Assembly (NCBI GenBank): GCA_040752005.1
Contig: JBFMFX010000014.1
Location: 35,557 to 99,556 of the forward strand
Source: RBG-16-66-20 sp040752005
GTDB taxonomy: Bacteria; Pseudomonadota; Gammaproteobacteria; Burkholderiales; SG8-39
DNA length: 64,000 bases
Direction: 5' to 3'
Shown here: positions 41,788-50,668 of the stretch, piece after piece
How the letters are laid out: each line of letters begins with the position of its first letter
Numbering within the stretch: the stretch's first letter is position 1
The notes under the pieces: model-generated
Database searches by the model: none
What the model saw: only the letters and a program-made list of their open reading frames with translations
Told to the model about the DNA's origin: nothing
Translations under genes and position numbers: made by a program

Positions 41788-44469
41788 CTAGTGCACCGTC
41801 GGCTGGGCCGGCGCCGGCCCCGGCCCGGCGCCTTCCTCGCCGTTGCCGCGGCGCTCGCGCCCGTCGCCGCCGCCGTCGCCGCCGCCATTGCCGCGGCCGT
41901 TGCCGCCGCCCTCGTCGTCCTCGCGCTCGACGATGCGCTCGATGCCGGCGAGCTTCTCGCCCTCGCCGAGGGCGATCAGCGTCACGCCCTGCGTCGAGCG
42001 GCCCATCTCGCGGATCTGCGCCACCTCGGTGCGGATGAGCACGCCGCGCGTCGAGATCAGCATCACCTGGTCGCTGTCGTCCACCAGCACCGCTCCGACC
42101 AGTTTGCCGTTCCTTTCGGTCGTCTGGATGGCGATCATGCCCTGCCCGCCGCGGCCGTGGCGCGTGTACTCGGCGATCGGCGTCCTCTTGCCGTAGCCGT
42201 TCTCGGTGGCGGTCAGCACCGAGCGCTTGTCGTCCTTCGCCACCAGCATGCTCACGACGCGCGCGCTGCCGTCCTCCGGCAGGCGCATGCCGCGCACGCC
42301 GGTCGCCTGCCGGCCCATCGGCCGCACCTCCGACTCCGGAAAGCGCACCGCCTTGCCCTCGGAGGAAAACAGCATCACGTCGTAGCCGCCGTCGGTGAGC
42401 GCGGCGCCCACCAGGTAGTCGCCCTCCTCCAGGTTCACCGCGATGATCCCCGAGGGTCGCGGGCGGGAGAATTCCGCCAGCGGCGTTTTCTTCACCGTGC
42501 CCTTGGCTGTCGCCATGAATACGAAGTGGTTCTCGTCGAACTCGCGCACCGGCACCACGGCAGTGATCTTCTCGCCTTCCTCCAGCGGGAACATGTTCAC
42601 GATGGGCTTGCCGCGGCTGGCGCGCGCGCCCTGCGGCACCTCGAACACCTTGAGCCAGTACAGCCGGCCGCGGTTGGAAAAGCACAGCAGGTAGTCATGC
42701 GAGTGCGCGACGAACAGCCGCTCGATGAAGTCGTCGTCCTTGGTGCCGGCGGCGGTCTTGCCGCGTCCGCCGCGGCGCTGCGCGCGGTAGTCGGCGAGCG
42801 GCTGCGACTTGACGTAGCCGCTGTGCGAGAACGTCACCACCATGTCCTGCGGCGCGATCAGATCCTCGATCGAGATGTCCTCGGCCACCGTGACGATCTC
42901 GCTGCGCCGCGCATCGCCGTACTCGGCCTTTGCCGCGTTCAGCTCCTCGGCGATGATCGTGGTGATGCGCTCCGGCCGGGCAAGGATGTCGAGCAGGTCG
43001 GCGATCGCCGCCATCACCTCGCCGTACTCGGTGCGGATCTTGTCCTGCTCGAGTCCGGTCAGGCGCTGCAGCCGCATGTCGAGGATCGCCTGCGCCTGAT
43101 CGGGCGAGAGCCGGTAGCCGTCGTCCTTCAGGCCGTATTCGGCGGCAAGGCCCTCGGGACGGAAGCGCTCGGTGCCGCCGTCGGCGGCGACCCGGGCGAG
43201 CATTTCGCGCACCAGCGCCGAGGGCCAGGCGCGCGCGAGGAGCGCCTCCTTCGCCTGCGCCGGCGAAGGCGCCGCCTTGATGAGCGCGATCACCTCGTCC
43301 ACATTGGACAGCGCCACCGCCAGGCCCTCCAGCACGTGCCCGCGCTCGCGCGCCTTGCGCAGATCGAACACGGTGCGCCGCGTCACCACCTCGCGGCGGT
43401 GGCCGAGGAACGCCTCGAGCATCTCCTTCAGGTTGAGCAGCCTCGGCTGGCCGTCCACCAGCGCCACCATGTTCATGCCGAAGCTGTCCTGCAGCTGCGT
43501 CTGCTTGTAGAGGTGGTTGAGCACCACCTCCGGGATCTCGCCGCGCTTGAGCTCGATGACGACGCGGATGCCCTCCTTGTCGGACTCGTCGCGGATGTCG
43601 GCAATGCCCTCGATGCGCTTGTCGTTGACCAGCTCGGCGATGCGCTCGAGCAGCACTTTCTTGTTGACCTGGTAGGGCAGTTCGTCCACCACGATCGCCT
43701 GCCGGTCGCCCTTGCCGATGTCCTCGAAGTGGGTGCGCGCACGCACCACCACGCGGCCGCGTCCGGTGCGGTAGCCCTCGTGCACCCCGGTGATGCCGTA
43801 GATGATCGCCGCGGTGGGAAAGTCGGGCGCCGGCATCCGGCTGATCACCTCCTCGATCGGACAGGCCGGGTTTTCGAGCACCAGCAGGCACGCGTCCACG
43901 ACCTCGCCGAGGTTGTGCGGCGGAATGCTGGTCGCCATGCCGACGGCGATGCCCGAGGAACCGTTGATCAGCAGGTTCGGGATGCGGGCCGGAAGAATCA
44001 GTGGCTCGCGCTCCGAGCCGTCGTAGTTCGGCCCGAAGTCCACCGTCTCCTTCTCGATGTCGGCGAGCAGCTCATGGCCGATCCGCGCCATGCGGATCTC
44101 GGTGTAGCGCATCGCCGCCGCGTTGTCGCCGTCCACCGAGCCGAAGTTGCCCTGACCGTCGATCAGGGGATAGCGCAGCGAGAAGTCCTGCGCCATGCGC
44201 ACGATGGTGTCGTACACCGCCGCGTCGCCGTGCGGGTGGTACTTGCCGATCACGTCGCCGACGATGCGGGCCGATTTCTTGTAGGGCCGGTTCCAGTCGT
44301 TGCCCAGCTCGTGCATCGCGTAGAGCACGCGCCGGTGCACGGGCTTCAAGCCGTCCCTCACGTCGGGCAGCGCGCGTCCGACGATCACGCTCATCGCGTA
44401 GTCGAGGTACGACCGGCGCATCTCCTCTTCGAGGCTGACCGGTATCGTTTCCTTGGCGAAGCTCTCCAT
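41788..44469 (-). CDS. gyrA: DNA gyrase subunit A
   Basis: 893 aa from ATG 44469. Winged-helix/tower core with the catalytic tyrosine in AAMRYTEIRMA; six beta-pinwheel blades follow, including the GyrA box QRRGGRG. In the quinolone-resistance region the sequence is HPHGDAAVYDTIVRM, so the position equivalent to E. coli Ser83 is alanine while Asp87 is kept. The C terminus carries a glycine/asparagine-rich acidic tail (GGGNGRGNGGGDGGGDG) of about 45 residues. It heads the serC-serA-pheA-hisC-tyrA-aroA operon. Confidence 0.98.
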   Translation of the reverse strand: MESFAKETIPVSLEEEMRRSYLDYAMSVIVGRALPDVRDGLKPVHRRVLYAMHELGNDWNRPYKKSARIVGDVIGKYHPHGDAAVYDTIVRMAQDFSLRYPLIDGQGNFGSVDGDNAAAMRYTEIRMARIGHELLADIEKETVDFGPNYDGSEREPLILPARIPNLLINGSSGIAVGMATSIPPHNLGEVVDACLLVLENPACPIEEVISRMPAPDFPTAAIIYGITGVHEGYRTGRGRVVVRARTHFEDIGKGDRQAIVVDELPYQVNKKVLLERIAELVNDKRIEGIADIRDESDKEGIRVVIELKRGEIPEVVLNHLYKQTQLQDSFGMNMVALVDGQPRLLNLKEMLEAFLGHRREVVTRRTVFDLRKARERGHVLEGLAVALSNVDEVIALIKAAPSPAQAKEALLARAWPSALVREMLARVAADGGTERFRPEGLAAEYGLKDDGYRLSPDQAQAILDMRLQRLTGLEQDKIRTEYGEVMAAIADLLDILARPERITTIIAEELNAAKAEYGDARRSEIVTVAEDISIEDLIAPQDMVVTFSHSGYVKSQPLADYRAQRRGGRGKTAAGTKDDDFIERLFVAHSHDYLLCFSNRGRLYWLKVFEVPQGARASRGKPIVNMFPLEEGEKITAVVPVREFDENHFVFMATAKGTVKKTPLAEFSRPRPSGIIAVNLEEGDYLVGAALTDGGYDVMLFSSEGKAVRFPESEVRPMGRQATGVRGMRLPEDGSARVVSMLVAKDDKRSVLTATENGYGKRTPIAEYTRHGRGGQGMIAIQTTERNGKLVGAVLVDDSDQVMLISTRGVLIRTEVAQIREMGRSTQGVTLIALGEGEKLAGIERIVEREDDEGGGNGRGNGGGDGGGDGRERRGNGEEGAGPGPAPAQPTVH

Positions 44470-44613
44470 TTCGGCTCTGGTTCGGGCGGCGGGCGGCGAG
44501 CGCTGTGCGCGCGGTTCCGGCGCGGAGGTTGCGCGTCGCGGAAGACTGTTGCGAGCGATGTGATTTTAGCACGCAAGCCCTCGTTTTCCCTTGGATTTCC
44601 GCCTGCGGTGCGC

Positions 44614-44642
44614 TTGTCGAACGCGTGGCGCTGTGCTTTAAT
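44614..44642 (+). promoter_or_regulatory. Sigma-70 type promoter of the first ompA-like gene
   Basis: TTGTCG at 44614-44619, a 17-nt spacer, and TTTAAT at 44637-44642. It lies 32 nt before the GTG start, with GGGAGG (44662-44667) as ribosome site. The rest of the 44470-44673 divergent region should also contain the gyrA promoter; TAAAAT read on the minus strand (44563-44568) is a possible -10. Confidence 0.6.
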
Positions 44643-44673
44643 CGGGCCGGGATACCTAGAAGGGAGGAACGCG

Positions 44674-45327
44674 GTGAAGACGACACATCTGATCCTGGCC
44701 GCGACGATCGCGGCCGCATCCGGTACCACAGCCGCGCAAGGGTACTGGACCGGCCCGGGAGGCGCGGTCTGGAAGAACGCCTCCAACCAGTGCTGGCGCG
44801 CGGGCTACTGGACGCCGGCGATGGCGACCGCGGAATGCGATCCGGATCTGGTGCCCAAGCCTGCTGCGAAGCCTACGCCTCCGCCCCCGCCACCGGCTCC
44901 CAAGCCCGCGCCCAAGCCCGAGGCGAAGCCCGCGCCCAAGCCCGCGCCGAAGCCAATCGTGCTGCGCTCGGTGATCACCTTCCCGAGCAACAAAGCGACT
45001 CTCGACGAGATGGCGAAATTCCGGCTCGACCAGGACATCATCGGCAAGCTCGGCACGGTCGGCACGATCAACTACGTCAACGTCAACGGCCACACCGACC
45101 GGCTCGGTTCGCGGCAGTACAATCAGAAACTTTCGGAGCGCCGCGCCGAAGCAGTGAAGGCGTATCTCGTCTCCAAGGGCATGGACGCGTCGCGGATCGA
45201 GACCTACGGCTACGGCCAGACGATGCCGGTCAAGAGCTGCCCGGACACGAAGGACCGCAAGGCGCTGATCGCCTGCCTCGAGCCGAATCGGCGCGTCGAG
45301 GTCGAACTGCAGGGGATGCCGCGATAG
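44674..45327 (+). CDS. OmpA-family outer membrane/peptidoglycan-associated protein (copy 1)
   Basis: 217 aa from GTG 44674. Signal peptide (LILAATIAAASGTTAAQG), a conserved tryptophan/cysteine-rich segment QCWRAGYWTPAMATAECDPDLVPK, a long Pro/Lys/Ala linker (about residues 68-100), then an OmpA C-terminal domain with NGHTDRLGSRQYNQKLSERRAEAVKAYL, which binds peptidoglycan. Unlike classical OmpA there is no eight-strand beta barrel. Paralogous to the gene at 46766. Confidence 0.9.
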   Translation: MKTTHLILAATIAAASGTTAAQGYWTGPGGAVWKNASNQCWRAGYWTPAMATAECDPDLVPKPAAKPTPPPPPPAPKPAPKPEAKPAPKPAPKPIVLRSVITFPSNKATLDEMAKFRLDQDIIGKLGTVGTINYVNVNGHTDRLGSRQYNQKLSERRAEAVKAYLVSKGMDASRIETYGYGQTMPVKSCPDTKDRKALIACLEPNRRVEVELQGMPR

Positions 45328-45350
45328 GCGCAGGTCCGGTTGCGAACGCC

Positions 45351-45379
45351 AAAGCCCCGCCCGCGCGGGGCTTTGTTTT
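45351..45379 (+). terminator. Terminator after ompA copy 1
   Basis: AAAGCCCCGC / GCGGGGCTTT stem with a 4-nt loop followed by GTTTTT, ending just before the deaminase start codon. Confidence 0.9.
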
Positions 45380-45385
45380 TCGCCG

Positions 45386-46702
45386 ATGACGCAGAAGCTC
45401 CTGATCGCCGCGCGCTGGGTGATCCCGGTCGAGCCCGCGCAGGCGGTGCTCGAGAATCATGCGGTCGCGGCGCGCGACGGCCGCATCGAGGCGGTGCTGC
45501 CGCTCGCCGAGGCGGCTGTGCGCTACGCCGACTTCGAGCGCGTGGATTTGCCCGCGCATGCGCTGATCCCCGGCCTGGTCAACGCGCACACGCATGCGGC
45601 GATGACGCTGCTGCGCGGCATCGCCGACGACCTGCCGCTCATGCGCTGGCTCGAGGAGCACATCTGGCCGCTGGAGGCGAAGCACGTCTCGCCGCAGTTC
45701 GTGCGCGACGGCACGCTGCTTGCCTGCGCCGAGATGCTGCGCGGCGGGATCACCTGCTTCAACGACATGTATTTCTTCCCCGAGGCCGCGCTCGAGGCGG
45801 CGCTCGAGGCGGGCATGCGCGCGGCGCTCGGCATCATCGTGGTCGAGTTTCCCTCGGCCTACGCCGCGGATCCGGATGACTACCTTGCCAAGGGCCTCGC
45901 GCTGCGCGATCGCTGGCGCGAACACCCGCTCCTCTCGTTTTGTCTCGCCCCGCACGCCCCCTATACCGTGTCGGACGCGACCTTCCGCCGGCTTGCGACT
46001 CTTGCCGGCGAAATCGAGATTCCGCTGCACATCCACCTTCACGAAACCGAGGAAGAGGTCAAGCGTTCGCTCGCCGAGCACGGCGTTCGCCCGCTCGAAC
46101 GCCTGCGCCGCGCCGGAGTTCTCGGACCGGGACTGATCGCGGTGCACGCCATCCACCTCGACGATGCGGAAATCGAGCTGCTCGCGCACCATGGCGCCAA
46201 GGTGGCGCACTGCCCGTCGTCCAACCTCAAACTCGCAAGTGGGTTCGCGCCAGTGGCGAAGCTGGCGCGCGCCGGCGTCGAGATCGCGCTCGGCACCGAC
46301 GGCGCAGCGAGCAACAACCGGCTCGATCTGTTCGAGGAGATGCGGCTCGCGGCGCTGCTCGCCAAGGCGGTGGCGCACGATGCCGAGGCGATGCCGGCGC
46401 ACGAGGCGCTGCACGCCGCGACGCTCGGCGGCGCGGCGGCGCTAGGGTTGGAGGCGCGCATCGGATCCATCGTCGCGGGCAAGGAGGCCGATCTGGTGGC
46501 GGTGCGGCTCGACGGCGCCGAAATGGAGCCTTGTTACGACCCGGTTTCGCATCTCGTCTATGTCGCGGGCCGGCAACAGGTAAGCCACGTCTGGGTCTCG
46601 GGCCATCCTGTTGTTTGCGAGGGAGAATTGCAAAACCAGGCTTTCGCGGGCTTGGACACCCGGGTCAAGTTGTGGCACAATCTTCTTGGCGCGCGTCCAT
46701 AG
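45386..46702 (+). CDS. TRZ/ATZ-family amidohydrolase (5-methylthioadenosine/S-adenosylhomocysteine deaminase type)
   Basis: 438 aa from ATG 45386. The metal ligands are in PGLVNAHTHAAMTLLRG, the HLHETEEEV and AVHAIHLDD histidines, and ALGTDGAASNNRLDLFEEM with the aspartate. The sequence matches MtaD-like deaminases, which convert methylthioadenosine or SAH to inosine derivatives; related enzymes act on other purines or triazines. It starts 6 nt after a terminator, so it may depend on its own weak promoter or read-through. Confidence 0.88.
   Translation: MTQKLLIAARWVIPVEPAQAVLENHAVAARDGRIEAVLPLAEAAVRYADFERVDLPAHALIPGLVNAHTHAAMTLLRGIADDLPLMRWLEEHIWPLEAKHVSPQFVRDGTLLACAEMLRGGITCFNDMYFFPEAALEAALEAGMRAALGIIVVEFPSAYAADPDDYLAKGLALRDRWREHPLLSFCLAPHAPYTVSDATFRRLATLAGEIEIPLHIHLHETEEEVKRSLAEHGVRPLERLRRAGVLGPGLIAVHAIHLDDAEIELLAHHGAKVAHCPSSNLKLASGFAPVAKLARAGVEIALGTDGAASNNRLDLFEEMRLAALLAKAVAHDAEAMPAHEALHAATLGGAAALGLEARIGSIVAGKEADLVAVRLDGAEMEPCYDPVSHLVYVAGRQQVSHVWVSGHPVVCEGELQNQAFAGLDTRVKLWHNLLGARP
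46652..46681 (+). promoter_or_regulatory. Possible promoter of ompA copy 2
   Basis: TTGGAC (46652-46657), 18-nt spacer, CACAAT (46676-46681), inside the end of the deaminase gene and 84 nt before the ATG at 46766. Confidence 0.4.
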
Positions 46703-46765
46703 CCTTGAATTCAAAAGGAAATCGGACAGGCGCCGAAAATCCAGAATGCCGCAGAGGGGAATCGG

Positions 46766-47413
46766 ATGAAAAAGAACTGGACACCCTTGCTGGTCGCTGC
46801 CACCGTCTCGCTCTCCGGAGGGCCGCTTAGCGCCGCGGCGCAGGGCTATTGGACGGGGCCGGCGAACCAAGTATGGAAGAACAACTACGGCCAGTGCTGG
46901 CGCGCTGGCTACTGGACGCCGGCGATGGCGACCGCGGAGTGCGATCCCGATCTGGTTCCGAAGCCCGCACCCAAGCCGGCCCCACCTCCGCCGCCACCGC
47001 CGCCGGCACCGGCTCCCGAGAAGCCTAAGCCGGCGCCTGCGAAGCCCAAGCCGGTCGCCGAAAAGGTGACGTTGGCTGCGGATGTGCTGTTCGACTTCGA
47101 CAAGGCCGTGATCAAGCCCGAGGGCAAGTCCAAGCTTGACGACCTCGTGAACAAGATCCGCAACATCAACCTCGAAGTGGTGATCGCGATCGGTCATACC
47201 GATTCGATCGGCTCGGACGCCTACAACCAGCGGCTGTCGGTGCGCCGCGCCGAGTCGGTGAAGGCCTACCTCGTCTCGAAGGGGGTCGAACCGAACCGGA
47301 TCTACACCGAGGGCAAGGGCGAGAAGCAGCCGGTGGCGAGCAACAAGACCCGCGAGGGGCGCGCGAAGAACCGTCGCGTGGAGATCGAGGTCATCGGCAC
47401 CCGCAAGAACTAG
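46766..47413 (+). CDS. OmpA-family outer membrane/peptidoglycan-associated protein (copy 2)
   Basis: 215 aa from ATG 46766. Same plan as the gene at 44674: signal peptide, QGYWTGP...QCWRAGYWTPAMATAECDPDLVPKPA nearly identical to copy 1, Pro-rich linker (about residues 70-95), OmpA domain (VLFDFDKAVIKPEGKSKLDDLV, GHTDSIGSDAYNQRLSVRRAESVKAYLVSKG). In this copy the FDFDKAVIKP motif is canonical, whereas copy 1 has FPSNKATLDE. Located directly before ubiG, the usual betaproteobacterial ompA position. Confidence 0.93.
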   Translation: MKKNWTPLLVAATVSLSGGPLSAAAQGYWTGPANQVWKNNYGQCWRAGYWTPAMATAECDPDLVPKPAPKPAPPPPPPPPAPAPEKPKPAPAKPKPVAEKVTLAADVLFDFDKAVIKPEGKSKLDDLVNKIRNINLEVVIAIGHTDSIGSDAYNQRLSVRRAESVKAYLVSKGVEPNRIYTEGKGEKQPVASNKTREGRAKNRRVEIEVIGTRKN

Positions 47414-47437
47414 CGCGCGAAACGCGCTATCCTTCAG

Positions 47438-47461
47438 GCCCCGCCTCGGCGGGGCTTTTTG
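47438..47461 (+). terminator. Terminator after ompA copy 2
   Basis: GCCCCGCC TC GGCGGGGC stem followed by TTTTTG, ending 6 nt before the ubiG start. Confidence 0.9.
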
Positions 47462-47466
47462 TTTTC

Positions 47467-48177
47467 ATGGCCGAGACACGGCAAAACGCGGATCCGGTGG
47501 AACTGGCGAAGTTCAGCGCCGCCGCGCACCGCTGGTGGGATCCGGAGGGCGAGTTTCGCCCGCTGCACGAGATCAACCCGCTGCGCCTTGCCTGGATCGA
47601 GGCGCACCTGCCGCTTGCGGGCAGGACCGTGCTCGACGTCGGCTGCGGCGGCGGCATCCTCGCCGAAAGCATGGCACGCGCCGGGGCGCGGGTGACCGGA
47701 ATCGACCTCGCCGAGGCGCCGCTGCGCATTGCGCAGCTTCATCTGCTGGAAAGCGGCCTGTCGGTCGAGTACCGGCAATGCTCGGCCGAGGCGCTCGCGG
47801 CCGAGCGCCCGGGAGCGTACGACGCGGTCATGTGCATGGAGCTGCTGGAGCATGTGCCCGAGCCTGCGAGCACCGTCGCCGCGTGCGCGGCGCTCGCCCG
47901 GCCGGGCGGAAGGGTGTTTTTCGCCACGCTCAACCGCAATCCGAAGGCCTACCTCCTCGCGGTGATCGGCGCCGAGTACGTGCTCGGACTGCTGCCGAAG
48001 GGCACGCACGACTACCGGCGCTTCATAAAGCCCTCGGAACTCGCGCGCTGGTGCCGCGCCAGCGGCCTGCGCCCGATGCAGATGACAGGCATGACCTACC
48101 ACCCGCTCACAGGGAAGTACCGCCTGAGCGACGACTGCGACGTGAACTACTTTCTGTGCTGCGCGAAGGATGGCTGA
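47467..48177 (+). CDS. ubiG: Ubiquinone biosynthesis O-methyltransferase
   Basis: 236 aa from ATG 47467. ELAKFSAAAHRWWDPEGEFRPLHEINPLRLAWI is the UbiG start; SAM motif I VLDVGCGGGILAESMARAGARVTGID; CMELLEHVPEP; and FIKPSELARW. It carries out both O-methylations of the ubiquinone ring. It overlaps gph by 8 nt. Confidence 0.96.
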   Translation: MAETRQNADPVELAKFSAAAHRWWDPEGEFRPLHEINPLRLAWIEAHLPLAGRTVLDVGCGGGILAESMARAGARVTGIDLAEAPLRIAQLHLLESGLSVEYRQCSAEALAAERPGAYDAVMCMELLEHVPEPASTVAACAALARPGGRVFFATLNRNPKAYLLAVIGAEYVLGLLPKGTHDYRRFIKPSELARWCRASGLRPMQMTGMTYHPLTGKYRLSDDCDVNYFLCCAKDG

Positions 48178-48844
48178 AGGGGCGGAGCCTGCCCGCCTGC
48201 GCGCCGTCCTCTTCGATCTTGACGGCACGCTCGCCGACACCGCCGCGGATCTGGCCCATGCGCTGAACGCCGTGCGCCGCGAGCGCGGACTGCAGGCGCT
48301 GCCGCTCGCGGCGCTGCGGCCGTACGCTTCCGCCGGCGCACGCGGGCTGCTTGGCGCCGGCTTCGGCGTGACGCCGGAGCACGAGGAATTTCCGCCGCTG
48401 CGCGAGGCGTTCCTGTCCCACTATGCGGCGCGCATCTGCGTGCACACGCGCCTTTTTCCCGGCATGGCGGAACTGCTCGCGGCGATCGAGGCACGCGGGC
48501 TCGCGTGGGGCATCGTCACCAACAAATCCACGGCGCTCACGCGCCGGCTGCTCGATGCCCTGGGGCTCGCCGGACGTCCCGCGTGCGTGGTGTGCGGCGA
48601 CACGACCCCGCATCTGAAACCGCACCCGGCGCCGCTTCTGCACGCCGCCGGCGCGCTGCGGCTGGCGCCGCGGCAGTGCCTGTACGCCGGCGACGACCTG
48701 CGCGACGTGCAGGCCGCGCGCGCCGCGGGCATGCCAGTGGTGGCGGTCCAGTGGGGCTACGGTCAGAACGCGCACGCCTGGCCGGCCGACGCCGTCCTCG
48801 CCCGTCCCGCGGACTTGATTTCGCGGCTCGCGGAACCCATGTGA
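48170..48844 (+). CDS. gph: Phosphoglycolate phosphatase (HAD superfamily)
   Basis: 224 aa from ATG 48170. HAD motif I FDLDGTLADTAADLAHALNAV, motif II IVTNKST, motif III lysine in HLKPHPAPLL, and motif IV YAGDDLRDVQAARAAGM. It follows ubiG as in many proteobacteria and removes 2-phosphoglycolate. Confidence 0.92.
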   Translation: MAEGAEPARLRAVLFDLDGTLADTAADLAHALNAVRRERGLQALPLAALRPYASAGARGLLGAGFGVTPEHEEFPPLREAFLSHYAARICVHTRLFPGMAELLAAIEARGLAWGIVTNKSTALTRRLLDALGLAGRPACVVCGDTTPHLKPHPAPLLHAAGALRLAPRQCLYAGDDLRDVQAARAAGMPVVAVQWGYGQNAHAWPADAVLARPADLISRLAEPM

Positions 48845-48873
48845 GATAATGCGTGCGAGCGTCACGGAACACC

Positions 48874-49243
48874 GGGGGCGACCTGGTTTCGACGTGGATC
48901 GCGAAGCAGCGCGGGGCATGCCGAGGGACGGAGCACCTCGTAAATCCAACCGTAAACCAACAAACGCCAACGACGAGCGTTACGCTCTCGCCGCCTGATA
49001 CCGGCGGGACGCTGCACTAGCCTGCTGGCGGGCTAGGCCTTCCGCAAGGAAGGTGCAGCGCCATTCACACCAGCCTCTCCGCCGGGCCTGGCCGCTTGGC
49101 CCGTCGGATCCGTCGAAGCGGCTGGCCGAGCGTCAGCCTGCCGGTTGGCGGGCGCAAGGCGAGATCCAAACAACCAGGCTAAGCATGTAGTCCCGACTGC
49201 GGAGGATTCGCGGACGCGGGTTCGATTCCCGCCGCCTCCACCA
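48874..49243 (+). ncRNA. ssrA: Transfer-messenger RNA
   Basis: About 370 nt. The 5' end GGGGGCGACC pairs with the 3' end (GCCGCCTCCACCA), forming the alanyl acceptor; T-loop GGTTCGATTCCCG at about 49219-49231 belongs to the 3' tRNA-like domain. The reading frame GCC AAC GAC GAG CGT TAC GCT CTC GCC GCC TGA encodes the tag ANDERYALAA. GATAAT at 48845-48850 is a plausible -10. It rescues stalled ribosomes with SmpB. Confidence 0.95.
49221..49243 (+). other. Probable left attachment site of the integrative element
   Basis: The 3' end of ssrA (T-arm to CCA), a favoured target of P4-type integrases, is followed about 170 nt later by a same-direction integrase gene. The second direct copy should lie beyond the right edge. 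Confidence 0.55.
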
Positions 49244-49277
49244 ATAACCAGTCCAAGGGGAACCGAAGAAGTACAGC

Positions 49278-49303
49278 AACCCACTGTCAACAGTGGGTTT
49301 TTT
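49278..49303 (+). terminator. Terminator downstream of ssrA
   Basis: AACCCACTG / CAGTGGGTT stem, TCAA loop and a run of T. Because it lies to the right of the presumed junction it may belong to the element. Confidence 0.88.
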
Positions 49304-49344
49304 CTTGCATAATGTCCGGCATGTTCCCATGCCTTCCGATGAAA

Positions 49345-49409
49345 GCTGCCCCCAATTTGGGGGCAACTTTGGGGGCAACAAGGGAACCATGAAATGGAGT
49401 TGCCCCCAC
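49345..49409. repeat. Cluster of TTGGGGGCAAC repeats before the integrase gene
   Basis: Direct copies of TTGGGGGCAAC at 49357-49367 and 49369-49379 (12-bp spacing), and inverted related copies GTTGCCCCCA at 49399-49408 and GCTGCCCCCAA at about 49345. The position, between att and int, suggests integrase arm-type binding sites or an autoregulatory operator. Confidence 0.7.
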
Positions 49410-50642
49410 ATGCCGCTGACCGATACCGCGATTCGCTCTGCCAAGCCGAAGGCCAAGACCGTCAAGCTGTTCGACGGCGGCGGCCTGTACCTCGAAATCA
49501 ACCCAGCCGGCGGGAAGTGGTGGCGCTGGAAGTACCGCTACGGCGGCAAGGAAAAGCGCCTCTCGCTCGGCGTCTATCCCGACGTGAGCCTGAAGGCCGC
49601 GCGGGAGAAGCGCGACGCGGCCCGGCGGCAGCTTATCGCAGGGATCGATCCCGCACAGGCACGGCGGGCAGAGAAGCTCGCGCAGGCGGGAGCCGAAAGC
49701 TTCGAGGCCATCGCACGCGAGTGGCACGCCAAGTTTTCGCCCGGATGGGTCGCCAGTCACGGTGACCGCATCCTGAGGCGGCTGGAAAGAGACGTGTTCC
49801 CGTGGATCGGAAAGCGCCCCATCGCCGAGATCAAGGCGCCGGAACTGCTCGCCGTCCTGCGCCGGATCGAGAGCCGCGGCGCGCTGGAAACCGCCCATCG
49901 AGCATTGCAGAACTGCGGCCAGATCTTCCGCTACGCCGTCGCCACCGGCCGCGCGGAGCGCGACCCGACGCGCGACTTGCGCGGCGCCCTGCCCGCACCG
50001 AAGGAAAAACACCACGCTTCCATCACCGACCCGAAGCGCATCGGCGAACTGCTGCGCGCAATCGACGCCTACCAAGGCTTCTTCGTCACCAAGTGCGCGC
50101 TGCGGCTCGCACCGCTGGTCTTCGTCAGGCCTGGCGAACTGCGCAAGGCGCAATGGGCCGAGATTGACCTCGACAAGGCCGAGTGGCGCATCCCTGCCGA
50201 GCGCATGAAAATGCGCGAGCAGCATATCGTGCCGCTTTCACGGCAGGCGGTCGCAATCCTGCGCGAGCTGGAGCCGCTGACCAACCGCGCGATCCCCTCC
50301 AAGCCCGACGCGCCGAGATACGTCTTCCCCAGCGCTAGATCGCGCAGCCGCCCGATGAGCGAGAACGCCGTGCTCGCCGCGCTGCGGCGCATGGGCTACA
50401 CCAAAGACGAGATGACCGGCCACGGCTTTCGCAGCATGGCCTCCACCCTCCTGCACGAGCAGGGCTGGAACCATCAGGTGATCGAGCGACAGCTCGCGCA
50501 CGCCGAACGCAATGCCGTGAGCGCGGCATACAACTTCGCCGAGCATCTGCCCGAGCGGCGCAAGATGATGCAGGCGTGGGCGGACTACCTTGACGGGCTC
50601 AAGGCGAGCGCCGAGGTCATACCGATCTTCAAGAAGGCGTAA
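49410..50642 (+). CDS. Tyrosine recombinase, P4-type integrase
   Basis: 410 aa from ATG 49410 (MPLTDTAIRSAKPKAKTVKLFDGGGLYLEI), the typical DUF4102 arm-binding start; GGAG lies 10 nt before it. Upstream in-frame starts (49293, 49389) would read through the repeat cluster. Core-binding and catalytic domains follow, with the active-site Arg in VRPGELRKAQW, HxxR in GHGFRSMAS, and the nucleophilic Tyr in VSAAYNFAEHLPER. It integrates and excises the element at ssrA. Confidence 0.93.
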   Translation: MPLTDTAIRSAKPKAKTVKLFDGGGLYLEINPAGGKWWRWKYRYGGKEKRLSLGVYPDVSLKAAREKRDAARRQLIAGIDPAQARRAEKLAQAGAESFEAIAREWHAKFSPGWVASHGDRILRRLERDVFPWIGKRPIAEIKAPELLAVLRRIESRGALETAHRALQNCGQIFRYAVATGRAERDPTRDLRGALPAPKEKHHASITDPKRIGELLRAIDAYQGFFVTKCALRLAPLVFVRPGELRKAQWAEIDLDKAEWRIPAERMKMREQHIVPLSRQAVAILRELEPLTNRAIPSKPDAPRYVFPSARSRSRPMSENAVLAALRRMGYTKDEMTGHGFRSMASTLLHEQGWNHQVIERQLAHAERNAVSAAYNFAEHLPERRKMMQAWADYLDGLKASAEVIPIFKKA

Positions 50643-50668
50643 GGCAGTCGCCGCGGAAGGGGGAACGC

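Noticed and set aside
41782..44673. Huge plus-strand frame leading into the ompA-like gene
   Set aside because: The part before 44674 is antisense to gyrA; the real protein starts with a signal peptide at the GTG following GGGAGG.
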